Positions 19,612 to 27,782 of a DNA stretch of 64,000 bases are shown one piece after another. The stretch's first letter is position 1. Each line of letters begins with the position of its first letter. Below the pieces are notes generated by a model that worked only from the letters and a program-made list of their open reading frames with translations, was not told where the DNA came from and ran no database searches. The position numbers were made by a program, and so were the translations under genes. Where the stretch lies: positions 124,001 through 188,000 of the forward strand of contig NZ_JAZHRV010000001.1 of assembly GCF_036924595.1 (NCBI RefSeq), in the 5' to 3' direction. The stretch comes from Bradyrhizobium algeriense (GTDB lineage: Bacteria > Pseudomonadota > Alphaproteobacteria > Rhizobiales > Xanthobacteraceae).

Positions 19612-20160
19612 TCAGCCGCCGTTGCCGCCGATTACCGCGCGCACGGTCTCGTCGGGTCCGAAATCCTCGGCGCCATCGACATAGAGCAGCGCGGAGAGTT
19701 TCGAGCGCGCGCGGTTGACGCGGCTCTTGATGGTGCCGACCGCGCAGCCGCAGATGGCAGCTGCGTCCTCATAGGAGAAGCCGGAGGCGCCGACCAAGAT
19801 CAACGCTTCGCGCTGGTCCTGCGGCAGCTTGTCGAGCGCGGTGCGAAACTCCTCGAACTCCAGGTGCGCATTTTGCGCCGGCTGGGTCTTCAGGGTTTTC
19901 GCGTAATTGCCCTCGGCGTCCTCCACCTCGCGCCGCCGCTTCCGGTAGTCCGAGCGGAAAAGGTTGCGCAGGATGGTGAACAGCCAGGCCGGCAGGTTCG
20001 AGCCGGGCTGGAACGAGTCGATGTTGGCAATGGCGCGCAGCAACGTTTCCTGAACCAGGTCGTCCGCACGGTCGCCATTACCTGAGAGCGAGATCGCGAA
20101 CGCGCGCAGGCTGGGTACCGACGCCAAAATGTCGTCGCGAAGAGAGTCTGTGAGAGGCAT
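19612..20160 (-). CDS. ecfG: ECF sigma factor EcfG (general stress response)
   Basis: 182 residues with region 2 (SLSGNGDRADDLVQETLLRA, PAWLFTILRNLFRSDYRKRRRE) and region 4 (LDKLPQDQREALILVGASGFSYEDAAAICGCAVGTIKSRVNRARSKL). These are EcfG-group signatures. It directs RNA polymerase to GGAAC-N16/17-CGTT promoters after NepR is titrated by PhyR. Its ATG overlaps the nepR stop by one base, which suggests coupled translation and a set stoichiometry. Candidate promoters of this type occur in the window at 27.8-33.6 kb. Confidence 0.94.
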   Translation of the reverse strand: MPLTDSLRDDILASVPSLRAFAISLSGNGDRADDLVQETLLRAIANIDSFQPGSNLPAWLFTILRNLFRSDYRKRRREVEDAEGNYAKTLKTQPAQNAHLEFEEFRTALDKLPQDQREALILVGASGFSYEDAAAICGCAVGTIKSRVNRARSKLSALLYVDGAEDFGPDETVRAVIGGNGG

Positions 20161-20402
20161 TAGTCCCTCCCGTCGTTTTTTGCTGGGTCGTCGATCTGGG
20201 CCGCCGCCGCCTCCGGCCCATCGAGCTTCCGGATCAGCTCCGCAAAGCGGTCCGGCACACCCTGTCGGACCACGTCGTCGTACATGGCGCGAAGCTGGTG
20301 CCCGATCCTGGATTGAATCTCGGCGTTAAGCCCGCCCTGCTTCTTTACTTCCTTCATGGTCTGATCCACGCTTCCCCGAGAGTTAAGTCTCTGTGGTTTC
20401 AA
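20160..20402 (-). CDS. nepR: Anti-sigma factor NepR
   Basis: 80 residues. The family core is clear in GGLNAEIQSRIGHQLRAMYDDVVRQGVPDRFAELIRKLD (about residues 23-61), which forms the two helices that clamp EcfG, or PhyR when that is phosphorylated. The first 20 and last 18 residues are flexible extensions. It is transcribed with ecfG and overlaps it by one base. Confidence 0.93.
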   Translation of the reverse strand: MKPQRLNSRGSVDQTMKEVKKQGGLNAEIQSRIGHQLRAMYDDVVRQGVPDRFAELIRKLDGPEAAAAQIDDPAKNDGRD

Positions 20403-20453
20403 GAGGTTACCTCGAAATTGGGCCCTAGGCTGCCGCGTTGTAGGTTGAAGGCT

Positions 20454-20478
20454 AATGCGAATACGTGCGGAAGGTTCC
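20454..20478 (-). promoter_or_regulatory. Candidate EcfG-type promoter of nepR-ecfG
   Basis: On the minus strand GGAAC (20474-20478), sixteen bases, then CATT (20454-20457). This matches GGAAC-N16-CGTT in all but one position. Transcription would start about 45 bases before nepR, consistent with self-activation of the stress locus. Confidence 0.55.
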
Positions 20479-20573
20479 GAAATCCCGGAACTTTTTCTGG
20501 AACTTTTTTGCCCTACGTGAGTAGTCGGGGGGTGACAGGGGAACCGGGGTCCCCCCGCCGAAACTTAAATTGA

Positions 20574-20587
20574 CGCCCGATCGGGCG
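20574..20587. promoter_or_regulatory. Palindrome before phyR
   Basis: CGCCCGATCGGGCG is a perfect 14-base palindrome about 36 bases before phyR. It could be an operator; nothing further supports a specific regulator. The same gap (20403-20622) holds plus-strand GGAAC motifs at 20487, 20499 and 20540 without a matching -10. Confidence 0.3.
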
Positions 20588-20622
20588 CTTAAGGTTACGT
20601 CCGCCCGGCTGAGACCCTAAGT

Positions 20623-21468
20623 ATGGCCAAGGATACGGCCCAGGATAAGGATGGAATGGGGATGTCCCGATCACAGCTCGTTGCTGAACATCTGCCGCTG
20701 TTGCGGCGCTATGCCCGTGCGCTGACCGGAAACCAGGCCTCGGGCGATGCCTATGTGGCCGCCATGCTGGAGGCCCTGCTGCAGGACGGCTCGCTGCTCG
20801 ACGAACGGCATGGCCCGCGCGCCGGGCTGTTCAAGCTGTTCACCCAGATATGGAATTCGGTCTCGCTCAACGACAACCCCGACGTCGCGACGCTGGCGTT
20901 GCCGCCGGAGCGCAGGCTGTCGAACATCACGCCGCTGCCGCGGCAGGCGTTCCTGCTGCTCTCCCTCGAAGGCTTCTCCGAGGAGGAGGTGGCGTTCATT
21001 CTCAATACCGACATCCCCGAGACGCGCGCGTTGACGGATGCCGCCGGCCGCGAGATGGCGGCGGAAATCGCCACCGACGTCCTGATCATCGAGGACGAGA
21101 CCTTCATCGCGATGGACCTCGAGAGCCTCGTGAAGAATCTCGGCCACAACGTGATCGGCGTCGCCCGCACCCATGCCGATGCGGTGGCGCTCGCCAAGAA
21201 CAAGAAGCCCGGCCTGATCCTCGCCGACATCCAGCTCGCCGACGGCTCGTCGGGCCTCGATGCGGTCAACGAGTTGTTGAAGGTGTTCGAGGTGCCGGTG
21301 GTGTTCATCACCGCTTACCCCGAGCGCTTCCTGACCGGCGAACGCCCCGAGCCGGCGTTCCTAATCTCGAAACCGTTCCAGCCCGCGATGGTCTCCGCGG
21401 TTGCGAGCCAGGCGCTGTTCTTCCAGCGCAACTCGCGCAACCGCGCGCCGCGCGCCGCCACGGGCTGA
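20623..21468 (+). CDS. phyR: Response regulator PhyR (anti-anti-sigma factor)
   Basis: 281 residues as read; in-frame ATGs at 20656 and 20662 would remove 11-13 residues and give a length nearer the family norm. The N-terminal half is a sigma-like domain (HLPLLRRYARALTGNQASGDAYVAAMLEALL, LPRQAFLLLSLEGFSEEEVAFIL). The C-terminal half is a receiver domain with acidic pocket IEDE, phosphoacceptor D202 (LILADIQL), TAYPE and SKPF. When phosphorylated, the sigma-like part binds NepR and frees EcfG. It is transcribed away from nepR-ecfG. Confidence 0.95.
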   Translation: MAKDTAQDKDGMGMSRSQLVAEHLPLLRRYARALTGNQASGDAYVAAMLEALLQDGSLLDERHGPRAGLFKLFTQIWNSVSLNDNPDVATLALPPERRLSNITPLPRQAFLLLSLEGFSEEEVAFILNTDIPETRALTDAAGREMAAEIATDVLIIEDETFIAMDLESLVKNLGHNVIGVARTHADAVALAKNKKPGLILADIQLADGSSGLDAVNELLKVFEVPVVFITAYPERFLTGERPEPAFLISKPFQPAMVSAVASQALFFQRNSRNRAPRAATG

Positions 21469-21498
21469 TCGAAGCTTGTTAGCGTAGAGTTTGGAATG

Positions 21499-21533
21499 AT
21501 CCGGCGCGCTCCCCACTGCGCGCCGGATTTTTG
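21499..21533 (+). terminator. Terminator of phyR
   Basis: ATCCGGCGCGC/GCGCGCCGGAT stem followed by TTTTTG, about 30 bases after the phyR stop. Confidence 0.85.
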
Positions 21534-21595
21534 TTGGGCCAATCTGCTACGGTCCTCCCGGCGACGACCCTCCTGATGATGTGGAGTAGGGATCG

Positions 21596-22594
21596 ATGAG
21601 TGTCGGGCTGATCGGCCTTCTCGACGATATCGCTGGTATCGCCAAGGTGGCTGCAGCTTCCCTCGATGATGTGGCCAGCCAGGCTGCCAAAGCGGGTGCA
21701 AAGGCGGCAGGTGTCGTCATCGACGATACCGCCGTCACGCCCGGTTACGTGATCGGGTTCGAGCCGAAGCGCGAACTTCCCATTGTCGGGAAGATCGCAA
21801 CGGGTTCGCTGCGCAACAAGCTCCTGGTCCTGCTCCCCGCGGCCCTGGTGCTCAGCTACTTCCTTCCCTGGACGATTACGCCGCTGCTGATGCTGGGCGG
21901 CGCCTATCTCTGCTACGAAGGGGTGGAGAAGGTGCTCGAGGCCGTCATGCCCCATCAGGCGCACCAGCACGAAGCCCAGCTCGGCACGGTCTTGTTGAAC
22001 GCGCAGTCGGTCGAAGACGAGAAGGTCGCAAGCGCGATCAAGACCGACTTCATCCTCTCGGCCGAGATCATGGCGATCACACTGGCGGCCCTCCCGGTGG
22101 GGAGCATCTGGAAGCAGGCGCTTGTGCTGGCGGTCGTGGCGATCGGAATCACTGTCGCCGTGTATGGCGTGGTGGCGCTGATCGTGAAAGCCGACGATGT
22201 CGGTGTTGCGCTGGCGCGGAACGATCACGCCTCGGCCATGGGCCGCGCGTTCGGACGCGGCATCGTTCGCGGCATGCCCGTGCTTCTGAAGATTCTCAGC
22301 GTGGTCGGCACTGCCGCCATGATCTGGGTTGGCGGCGGCATTATCCTTCATGGCGTCGAGGTCTACGGTCCGCCGGCAATCCACCATGCCGTCAAGGCCG
22401 CTGTCGAGGCAGTGGCCCACGCATTCCCGCCGCTTGCCGCGATCCTCGAATGGGCGGTCGAGGCAGCCATGTCCGGCGCGATAGGCCTGCTGGTCGGTGC
22501 CGTATCGATTCCGGTCGTCGGATTTGTCTTCGCGCCTGCATGGAAATCGCTGAAACGCTTTTTGCATCGCCGTCGGAATACGTCCGCTCAGTGA
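21596..22594 (+). CDS. DUF808 family membrane protein
   Basis: 332 residues matching DUF808 (YedI-like) proteins: SVGLIGLLDDIAGIAKVAAASLDDVA at the start, KAAGVVIDDTAVTPGYV, then GSLRNKLLVLLPAAL. Five to six membrane helices are visible between residues 75 and 320. The biochemical role of the family is not established. It stands alone on the plus strand after the phyR terminator with about 60 bases of leader, and I see no GGAAC-type promoter before it. Confidence 0.85.
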   Translation: MSVGLIGLLDDIAGIAKVAAASLDDVASQAAKAGAKAAGVVIDDTAVTPGYVIGFEPKRELPIVGKIATGSLRNKLLVLLPAALVLSYFLPWTITPLLMLGGAYLCYEGVEKVLEAVMPHQAHQHEAQLGTVLLNAQSVEDEKVASAIKTDFILSAEIMAITLAALPVGSIWKQALVLAVVAIGITVAVYGVVALIVKADDVGVALARNDHASAMGRAFGRGIVRGMPVLLKILSVVGTAAMIWVGGGIILHGVEVYGPPAIHHAVKAAVEAVAHAFPPLAAILEWAVEAAMSGAIGLLVGAVSIPVVGFVFAPAWKSLKRFLHRRRNTSAQ

Positions 22595-23344
22595 AGGGCC
22601 GCCTGTTTCGCCGCCACTGTGCCCTCTCTGCCGCTTGCGAGTGGGCTGGGTGGCAGCGACACCATTGTTGCGGAGCGAATTTCCTCCACGCCTGCGCCGT
22701 GTCGAGCGTACCCGGTTCCGCTGCGCAAAGCCGGGCTCATAAACCTTCGTATAGCCGGTTCATCCGTTTCGATATGGGCCACTTACCTCGGTACAATTGA
22801 GCATGGCGCGCGCGGATCCTAATGTCGTCACGTCGAGGCAGGATGTATGTTACGAATTGCCTGCGCATCGTCGATCTTTCCTCCCGGTCGTCGGCGCCGC
22901 CTGCCTCGTCACCTCGGTCGCCGCAATTTTCGTTCGCACGCGACGATCAGGTGACCTCGCGAAATGATTTCTGATTGAGCGTGCCATGTGAACCAGTTCA
23001 CCTCGGGTTCACTGAGCCGGCATTATGATCCTTTCTCGTGATTCAGCGCCAATCCCGGCGACTTCACCTGGGACTGGCGATTGTGGACGACACCCGTGTT
23101 CGCGGCCAGGCACCTCCCCCTGGCTCGGGCCACCAGCCTCGATTTGAAAGCTGGTCGGACTGATCCGGCGTGCCCCACTTGCGCGCCGGATTTTTTTACG
23201 TGCACCAACAGCGTTGACGCCCGCCGGCGTGGTGTTGGCTTTGCGGAAGGCGCGATGGACCGGATTGCTTGTTGAACTGCGCCCCACGCCCGCATAGGCT
23301 CGCTGCAGCAACAAGAAAATAGACGGGAAACGGCCCTTTAACCG
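22595..23344. other. Gene-free 750-base region
   Basis: No convincing gene. It contains the palindrome GTGAACCAGTTCAC (22988-23001) next to a further GGTTCAC half, a terminator-like stem with T-run at 23163-23197, and an inverted repeat built from CCAACA/TGTTGG around 23205-23240. The short frames present lack codon bias and recognisable motifs. Confidence 0.55.
23163..23197 (+). terminator. Orphan terminator-like stem resembling the phyR terminator
   Basis: ATCCGGCG..GCGCGCCGGAT followed by TTTTTTT. It is a close relative of the phyR terminator 1.66 kb upstream, including the CCCCAC loop, but with a shortened left arm. No gene ends just before it. Confidence 0.5.
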
Positions 23345-24619
23345 ATGCAGTCCGCCGAGCGGCCTTTGCCCTACCGCCGGGGCCTGATCATCGTCGCTAC
23401 ATTGGCCACCGCCTATGTCGCCAGCCATTTTTTCCGCGCCTCCAACGTCACCATCGGTCTCGACCTGATGCGCGATCTCGCCATCGGGCCGGAAGCGCTG
23501 GGAGCACTGACCGGCGCGTTCTTCTTCGGTTTTGCCGCGATGCAGATTCCTTGCGGCTTCTTCTTCGATCGCTTCGGGCCGCGCTATACTATGGTCGGCA
23601 TGCTCGTCGTCGCGAGCCTCGGCGGCGCCCTGTTCACGCTGGCGCCGAGCTGGCCGGTGCTGTTGACCGGCCGCGCCCTGATGGGCGCCGGCTGCGGCGT
23701 GATGCTGATCGGCAGCATGGTGGTGATCTCGCGCTGGTTTCCGCCGGACCGCTTCTCCACGATGACAGCCATGGTGCTGTCCATCGGCCTGCTCGGCAAC
23801 CTTGCCGCCACCACGCCACTCGCCTGGGCATCGGAGGCGGTCGGCTGGCGGGCGGTGTTCGGCGCCGTCGTCGTCTTCACGGCGCTTGCAACGATCGCGA
23901 TCTGGCTGGTGGTGCGCGACGCGCCATCAGGTCATCCCTTCCTGAGCCGCAAGGTCGAGCCGCCCGGCGAGATGCTCAACGGCCTGATCGAGGTGCTGCG
24001 CAACCCGCGCCTGAAGCCGATCCTGGCGCTGAACTTCTGCAACTATGCCTGCACCTTCACCGTGCAGGGTCTGTGGGGCGGGGCATTCCTGCGCGAGGTG
24101 CATGGGTTGAGCCCGATCGCGGCCGGCAACGTCCTGCTCTGCGCCGTGATCGCCTACCAGGCCGGCATGCTCGCTTTCGGCCCGCTCGACCGCCGGCTCG
24201 ACACCCGCAAGGGCATCGCGATCGGGGGCACGCTGGTGATCATTGTCCTGCTCGCGATGCTGGCGCTGTTTTCGCACCCGCCAGTCTGGCTGCCCGTTAC
24301 CGTCATCATCGCCATGGGCTTCTTCTCGGCCTCCAGCACCATGGTGATGACGCACGGCCGCGGCATCTTCCCGGACAGGCTGATCGGCCGCGGCATCTCG
24401 ACCATGAACACGGCAGTGATGCTCGGCGTCGCCTGCATGCAGACGCTGTCCGGCATCATCATCGGCGCGTTCGAGCCGCTGGCCAGCGGCGCGCGGACGG
24501 AAGATGCCTATCGCGCGCTGTTCGGGACGCTGACGCTGGTGCTGATCGTGGCGGTCGCGATCTACAGCCGCTCGCAGGATGTGAAGCCGAGCGAGGAGAT
24601 GCGGGCGGCGAGGCGGTAG
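23345..24619 (+). CDS. Major facilitator superfamily transporter
   Basis: 424 residues with about twelve membrane helices. MFS landmarks include GFFFDRFGPRYTM between helices 2 and 3, LTGRALMGAGCGVMLIGSM (helix 4), and GPLDRRLDTRKG between helices 8 and 9. The helix-4 RALMGAGCG motif is common among organic-acid and sugar-acid transporters, but the substrate cannot be assigned. It is a single gene with no obvious metabolic partner. Confidence 0.85.
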   Translation: MQSAERPLPYRRGLIIVATLATAYVASHFFRASNVTIGLDLMRDLAIGPEALGALTGAFFFGFAAMQIPCGFFFDRFGPRYTMVGMLVVASLGGALFTLAPSWPVLLTGRALMGAGCGVMLIGSMVVISRWFPPDRFSTMTAMVLSIGLLGNLAATTPLAWASEAVGWRAVFGAVVVFTALATIAIWLVVRDAPSGHPFLSRKVEPPGEMLNGLIEVLRNPRLKPILALNFCNYACTFTVQGLWGGAFLREVHGLSPIAAGNVLLCAVIAYQAGMLAFGPLDRRLDTRKGIAIGGTLVIIVLLAMLALFSHPPVWLPVTVIIAMGFFSASSTMVMTHGRGIFPDRLIGRGISTMNTAVMLGVACMQTLSGIIIGAFEPLASGARTEDAYRALFGTLTLVLIVAVAIYSRSQDVKPSEEMRAARR

Positions 24620-24751
24620 TCAATCGCCGGTAAAGTTGCCCGCCGTACCGCCTGGCCCGAGCGCCAAGCCGCTTTAATTCCGGTTGCAGTGCACGATTGC
24701 CATTCCGTCCCAGCGGGAGGATGCTTGAGCATCGGCACAAGGGAGAGCGGC

Positions 24752-24988
24752 ATGAGCAAGGCAGTTCCCGACAACCGCAAGCAGGATGGTGAAATCAGCC
24801 ACAAGCACGGCGCCACCCTGGTCGGCACCTTGCGCAAGATTTACGGACAAGGTTTTGCTGCCGGTTATCCCCCAACCGACAAACTGAGCGAGGTTATGCT
24901 TCACCTGAACGAGACATCGCTGAGTCAGCTTCGCCGCGATTACAAGACCGGTCATCTCGATCACAAGATCACGAACGCCTTGCACTGA
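24752..24988 (+). CDS. Conserved small hypothetical protein
   Basis: 78 residues from ATG at 24752, preceded by GGGAGAG at good spacing; the frame is open to 24689 but those residues look random. The protein is hydrophilic (SHKHGATLVGTLRKIYGQGF, PTDKLSEVMLHLNETSLSQLRRDYKTGHLDHKI) with no membrane helix or known motif. Codon use and the clear ribosome site suggest it is real. Function unknown. Confidence 0.65.
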   Translation: MSKAVPDNRKQDGEISHKHGATLVGTLRKIYGQGFAAGYPPTDKLSEVMLHLNETSLSQLRRDYKTGHLDHKITNALH

Positions 24989-25070
24989 AGGCGGTCTGCC
25001 ATGAGTATGCTGGCATATGCTCGCAAGGTTCGCTTGCGTGACGTCCGCCTGCATGGAAAACTCTCGGATT

Positions 25071-25682
25071 ATGCCGGTTACCATCGACTACTACCTGTCG
25101 CTCAATTCGCCATGGACGTACCTCGGCAGCGCGCCGTTCGCCGAGATAACGGAGCGCAACGGCGCGATCGTCAACATCAAGCCCTGCAAGTTCGGACCGA
25201 TCTTTGAGCAGACCGGCGGATTGCCCCTGCCGAAGCGCTCGCCGCAGCGGCGCGCTTACCGGATGATGGAGTTGAAGCGCTGGCGCGAGGTGCGGAGCGC
25301 TCCCATTAATCTCGAGCCGAAACATTTCCCCTGCGACGACGCCGCGGCGGTCCGCCTGGTCATCGCAGCTAAGCTGCAGGGCAAGAATGCCCACAGGCTG
25401 TCGCTCGAGCTCGGGCGTGCGCTGTGGGAACGCGAGGAAACGCTCGCTGATGCCACAACGATCGCGCTGGCCGCCGAGCGCGCCGGTCTCGACGCGGCGG
25501 AGTTGCGCGCGGGCGGGCCTTCAGACGCTGAACTCGACGCGCTGTATGAGAAGTTCACGCAGGAGGCCCTGAGCGTGGGCGTCTTCGGTGCGCCGAGCTA
25601 CGTGCTGCCCTCGGGCGAGATTTTCTGGGGCCAGGACCGGCTGGACCAGCTGGAACACGCTTTGAAAAAGCTGGCGCCTTGA
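25071..25682 (+). CDS. DsbA-family 2-hydroxychromene-2-carboxylate isomerase-like protein
   Basis: About 203 residues from ATG at 25071 (MPVTIDYYLSLNSPWTYLGS); earlier in-frame ATGs at 25017 and 25053 precede non-homologous sequence. The thioredoxin fold of the kappa-GST/HCCA isomerase group is evident from YLSLNSPWTYLG at the start, PFNLEPKHFP-type (PINLEPKHFPCD) and GVFGAPSYVLPSGEIFWGQDRLDQLE at the end. The usual role is glutathione-dependent isomerisation in aromatic degradation, but no such pathway genes are nearby. The Ser of NSPW takes the place of a DsbA CxxC. Confidence 0.82.
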   Translation: MPVTIDYYLSLNSPWTYLGSAPFAEITERNGAIVNIKPCKFGPIFEQTGGLPLPKRSPQRRAYRMMELKRWREVRSAPINLEPKHFPCDDAAAVRLVIAAKLQGKNAHRLSLELGRALWEREETLADATTIALAAERAGLDAAELRAGGPSDAELDALYEKFTQEALSVGVFGAPSYVLPSGEIFWGQDRLDQLEHALKKLAP

Positions 25683-25703
25683 GAATTTGAGAAGCTGACC
25701 TCA

Positions 25704-25744
25704 TAAAAAAGCAGGGTGCGACCGGCATCACCACGGTCGCACCC
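25704..25744 (-). terminator. Terminator-like stem reading left
   Basis: GGGTGCGACCG/CGGTCGCACCC stem. The adjacent run is A on the plus strand, i.e. TTTTTT after the stem on the minus strand. No annotated minus-strand gene lies immediately upstream of it, so the transcript it would end is unknown. A second stem GACTCCG/CGGAGTC lies at about 25792-25812. Confidence 0.5.
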
Positions 25745-25928
25745 CACGTCGCCGGTCAATGGGGCAGGGGGAATAACCGGCTGCCGGGATGACTCCGAGC
25801 CCCCCGGAGTCGTTCCATGGTGCCGCAAATTTTTTTCGTACACGGTTAAGTGATCAACAAGCGCCGGACCCCCTTTGGCTCGGTTCGGGTTGTGTCCGTG
25901 ATCGCCATAGGGCGAGGGAAAAACCGGC

Positions 25929-26354
25929 ATGTCACAGATTTTCAAAGCAATTTTAGCTGCTCTCGCCATTACCGCGACATTTGGCGCCTTCCAGCTCGCG
26001 TCAGGCCATGACCTCACCGGCCGTCGGCAACTCGCCGCGACTGCACCCGCAACCGACATCAACCGCGCCGCCAAGGCCGACCGCGCGGCGCCCAGAGCCG
26101 CGTCAGGCCAGAGCGACACGATTACGATCCGTAGCGTCGGCCTCGACGATACGTCGGTGGTGGTACGGGTTCCCGTGGTCCAGGCGCCCGTGACTCAGGA
26201 GCCGGTTGTCCAGGACGAGGCGCGGAACCGCCCGTCGGCACCGGCGCCGGCCAAGCCCGGCCCGACGAAGAAGATGACGGTAGCCTGCGAACCGCCGGTC
26301 AGCGTTTTGACCGAGGTCGCAAAACTGCTTCAGCCCGGCCGCTGCGTGACCTGA
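25929..26354 (+). CDS. Hypothetical secreted protein
   Basis: 141 residues. A signal peptide or anchor at 5-25 (IFKAILAALAITATFGAFQLA) is followed by an Ala/Pro/Val-rich linker (VVQAPVTQEPVVQ, APAPAKPGP) and a short C-terminal end with two Cys (TVACEPP, GRCVT) that could form a disulfide. No family is recognised. It is probably periplasmic. Alone on the plus strand, preceded by GAGGGAAAAA. Confidence 0.6.
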   Translation: MSQIFKAILAALAITATFGAFQLASGHDLTGRRQLAATAPATDINRAAKADRAAPRAASGQSDTITIRSVGLDDTSVVVRVPVVQAPVTQEPVVQDEARNRPSAPAPAKPGPTKKMTVACEPPVSVLTEVAKLLQPGRCVT

Positions 26355-26784
26355 TCGCGCCACGGTGTTGTGAAGCCGTTACCCCATCTACGGACTGCGA
26401 ACTGATTTGCTTTGCGCGCAAGCACAATCTCGACGCTCATTTGCGACAAATCAACACGACGGGCAAAATCAGTAAAAACCTGTCCAGCTCCTCCCGCAAA
26501 AATATTCCGCTTAACACGCAGGCCAAATGCAGCAAGCACCTGCGCCCTCTATTTCGAGGAGGGCAAACGAAGATGCAAACCTCGGGCGATCAGCGCCGCG
26601 AGAAGACGAAACTGTATCCACCGTCATTGCGAGCCAACGGGTCGGCGCGAAGCGCCGCCCGATGAAAGGCTCCGCGAAGCAATCCATTGTCACCTTGTGC
26701 ACGGAAAGATGGATTGCTTCGCTCGCAATGACGTGGATGGGCCGCAGCGTACCGGATACCCGGCTTTCGCAGCGCGCGGACCGC
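26355..26784. other. Gene-free region with one palindromic repeat
   Basis: No convincing reading frame. It contains the palindromic element at 26622-26733 and otherwise unremarkable sequence; 26440-26530 is somewhat AT-rich. Confidence 0.5.
26622..26733. repeat. Palindromic element (cgtcattgcgag family)
   Basis: The ends cgtcattgcgag and ctcgcaatgacg are exact inverted copies, and gcgaagcaatccat is repeated inverted as atggattgcttcgc. The inner part holds further short stems. This cgtcattgcgagcgaagcgaagcaatcc-type element is widespread between genes in this group of bacteria, from general knowledge. Confidence 0.75.
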
Positions 26785-27237
26785 CTACTCCGCCGGTGCT
26801 TCGCTGGTACTGCCGCTCGTGTTGGCGCGGCTGGCGAGAAATCCCAGTGCCAGCCCGCCGACCGCAAGGATCGGGATCAGCTTCTTGACGCCGACGGCGC
26901 GGATCACCTGGATGCCGGCCGCAACCAGCATCGGATCGGACAGCACAGTCTGCGCGGTGGATTTTGCCATCTTCGCCGCCAGTTCGGCGCGCGCCTCGAT
27001 CTGCTTCTTGCGGACCATGTAGCAACCGACCGCGATCAGAGTGACTACGAAGAAGAAGCCCGCGCCGGTCAGGCAGGCATGCACCGGGCCGTAATTTTGC
27101 AGAACGAACACGAAGGCGGCGGCGCACAGAAATGCGGCGGTGATGAGCAACGCCATCGCCGCGGCTGCCGCCAGCGATGTCAGCCGCAGCGTGCTGCTGG
27201 CCGAATTCTTGAAATCGTCAATCCATCGCTGAAACAT
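26785..27237 (-). CDS. YqjE/holin-like small membrane protein
   Basis: 150 residues from the ATG at 27237 (MFQRWIDDFKNSASS); the frame is open slightly further. Two strong membrane helices lie around residues 24-46 and 54-76, then RKKQIEARAELA, then a C-terminal hydrophobic stretch (LIPILAVGGLALGFLAS). This arrangement resembles DUF1469/phage-holin-like YqjE proteins, which sit next to YqjD (DUF883) in enterobacteria; here too a DUF883 gene lies just upstream. It is likely cotranscribed with that gene and under its stress promoter. Resemblance is by topology and context, not motif. Confidence 0.6.
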   Translation of the reverse strand: MFQRWIDDFKNSASSTLRLTSLAAAAAMALLITAAFLCAAAFVFVLQNYGPVHACLTGAGFFFVVTLIAVGCYMVRKKQIEARAELAAKMAKSTAQTVLSDPMLVAAGIQVIRAVGVKKLIPILAVGGLALGFLASRANTSGSTSEAPAE

Positions 27238-27244
27238 GGCCAAG

Positions 27245-27275
27245 CCTCGATCTGAAACACCTCGATCTGAAAACA
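27245..27275. repeat. 15-base tandem duplication at a ribosome site
   Basis: cctcgatctgaaaca occurs twice in direct tandem just upstream of the YqjE-like start. On the minus strand each copy contains ATCGAGG, a possible ribosome-binding sequence, so the site is doubled. Confidence 0.6.
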
Positions 27276-27337
27276 ACAGCGCAACAAACCATGGGGCGCA
27301 CCATCATTACCGACGCGAGAACGATCTGCGCCCGGAT

Positions 27338-27383
27338 CCAAGACTACCTGCCCCAAGACTACCTGCCCCAAAACCTACCTGCG
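27338..27383. repeat. 15-base tandem repeat
   Basis: ccaagactacctgcc is present twice exactly, followed by a third degenerate copy (ccaaaacctacctgc). It lies just after the DUF883 stop codon, between the two membrane-protein genes. Confidence 0.65.
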
Positions 27384-27746
27384 CCACGTCAAGCCGATCA
27401 GCAAGCCTATGCCGAGCGCGAGGCCCACGGCTGCCAGCGGACGCTGCGTAATGGCGTCTTCCAGCGTCTCCTCGATGGACGAGGCTGCGTCTTGAGCGGC
27501 ATCTATCATCGCGCTGCCGCGTTCGGAAACATCCTCCACAGCCTGTTCCGCATTGGCGCGCGCCTGCTTGTAGCCCCGTCGCGCCTGCTTGCTGGCGGTG
27601 CCGGCAAAACTGTTGAGAGCGTCGGTGATCTGCTCGGTCAGGGCTGCGATATCGTTTTTCACGGCGATTACATCCTTCTGCAGGCGTTCATAGGTCGCTT
27701 TGTCGGTCGGATTTTTCGCCGCGGCTTCACCGTTCGTCGTCGACAT
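27375..27746 (-). CDS. DUF883 (ElaB/YqjD-like) membrane-anchored protein
   Basis: 123 residues. An acidic helical region (about 15-95, DVIAVKNDIAALTEQITDALNSFAG, AEQAVEDVSERGSAMIDAAQDAASSIEETLEDAI) is followed by RPLAAVGLALGIGLLIGLTWRR, a C-terminal membrane anchor. E. coli relatives bind ribosomes at the membrane in stationary phase. An exact EcfG-type promoter lies 30-60 bases upstream, so it is predicted to be a general-stress gene. Confidence 0.82.
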   Translation of the reverse strand: MSTTNGEAAAKNPTDKATYERLQKDVIAVKNDIAALTEQITDALNSFAGTASKQARRGYKQARANAEQAVEDVSERGSAMIDAAQDAASSIEETLEDAITQRPLAAVGLALGIGLLIGLTWRR

Positions 27747-27782
27747 CGAAAGCTCCCAGGTACTGAAATCAGGTGCGGAACA

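Noticed and set aside
20487..20545. Plus-strand GGAAC boxes before phyR as EcfG promoters
   Set aside because: None of the three has CGTT or a near match at 16-17 bases, so I did not call a phyR promoter of this type.
22988..23001. GTGAACCAGTTCAC as an operator
   Set aside because: The palindrome is clear but no gene starts close enough to suggest what it would control.
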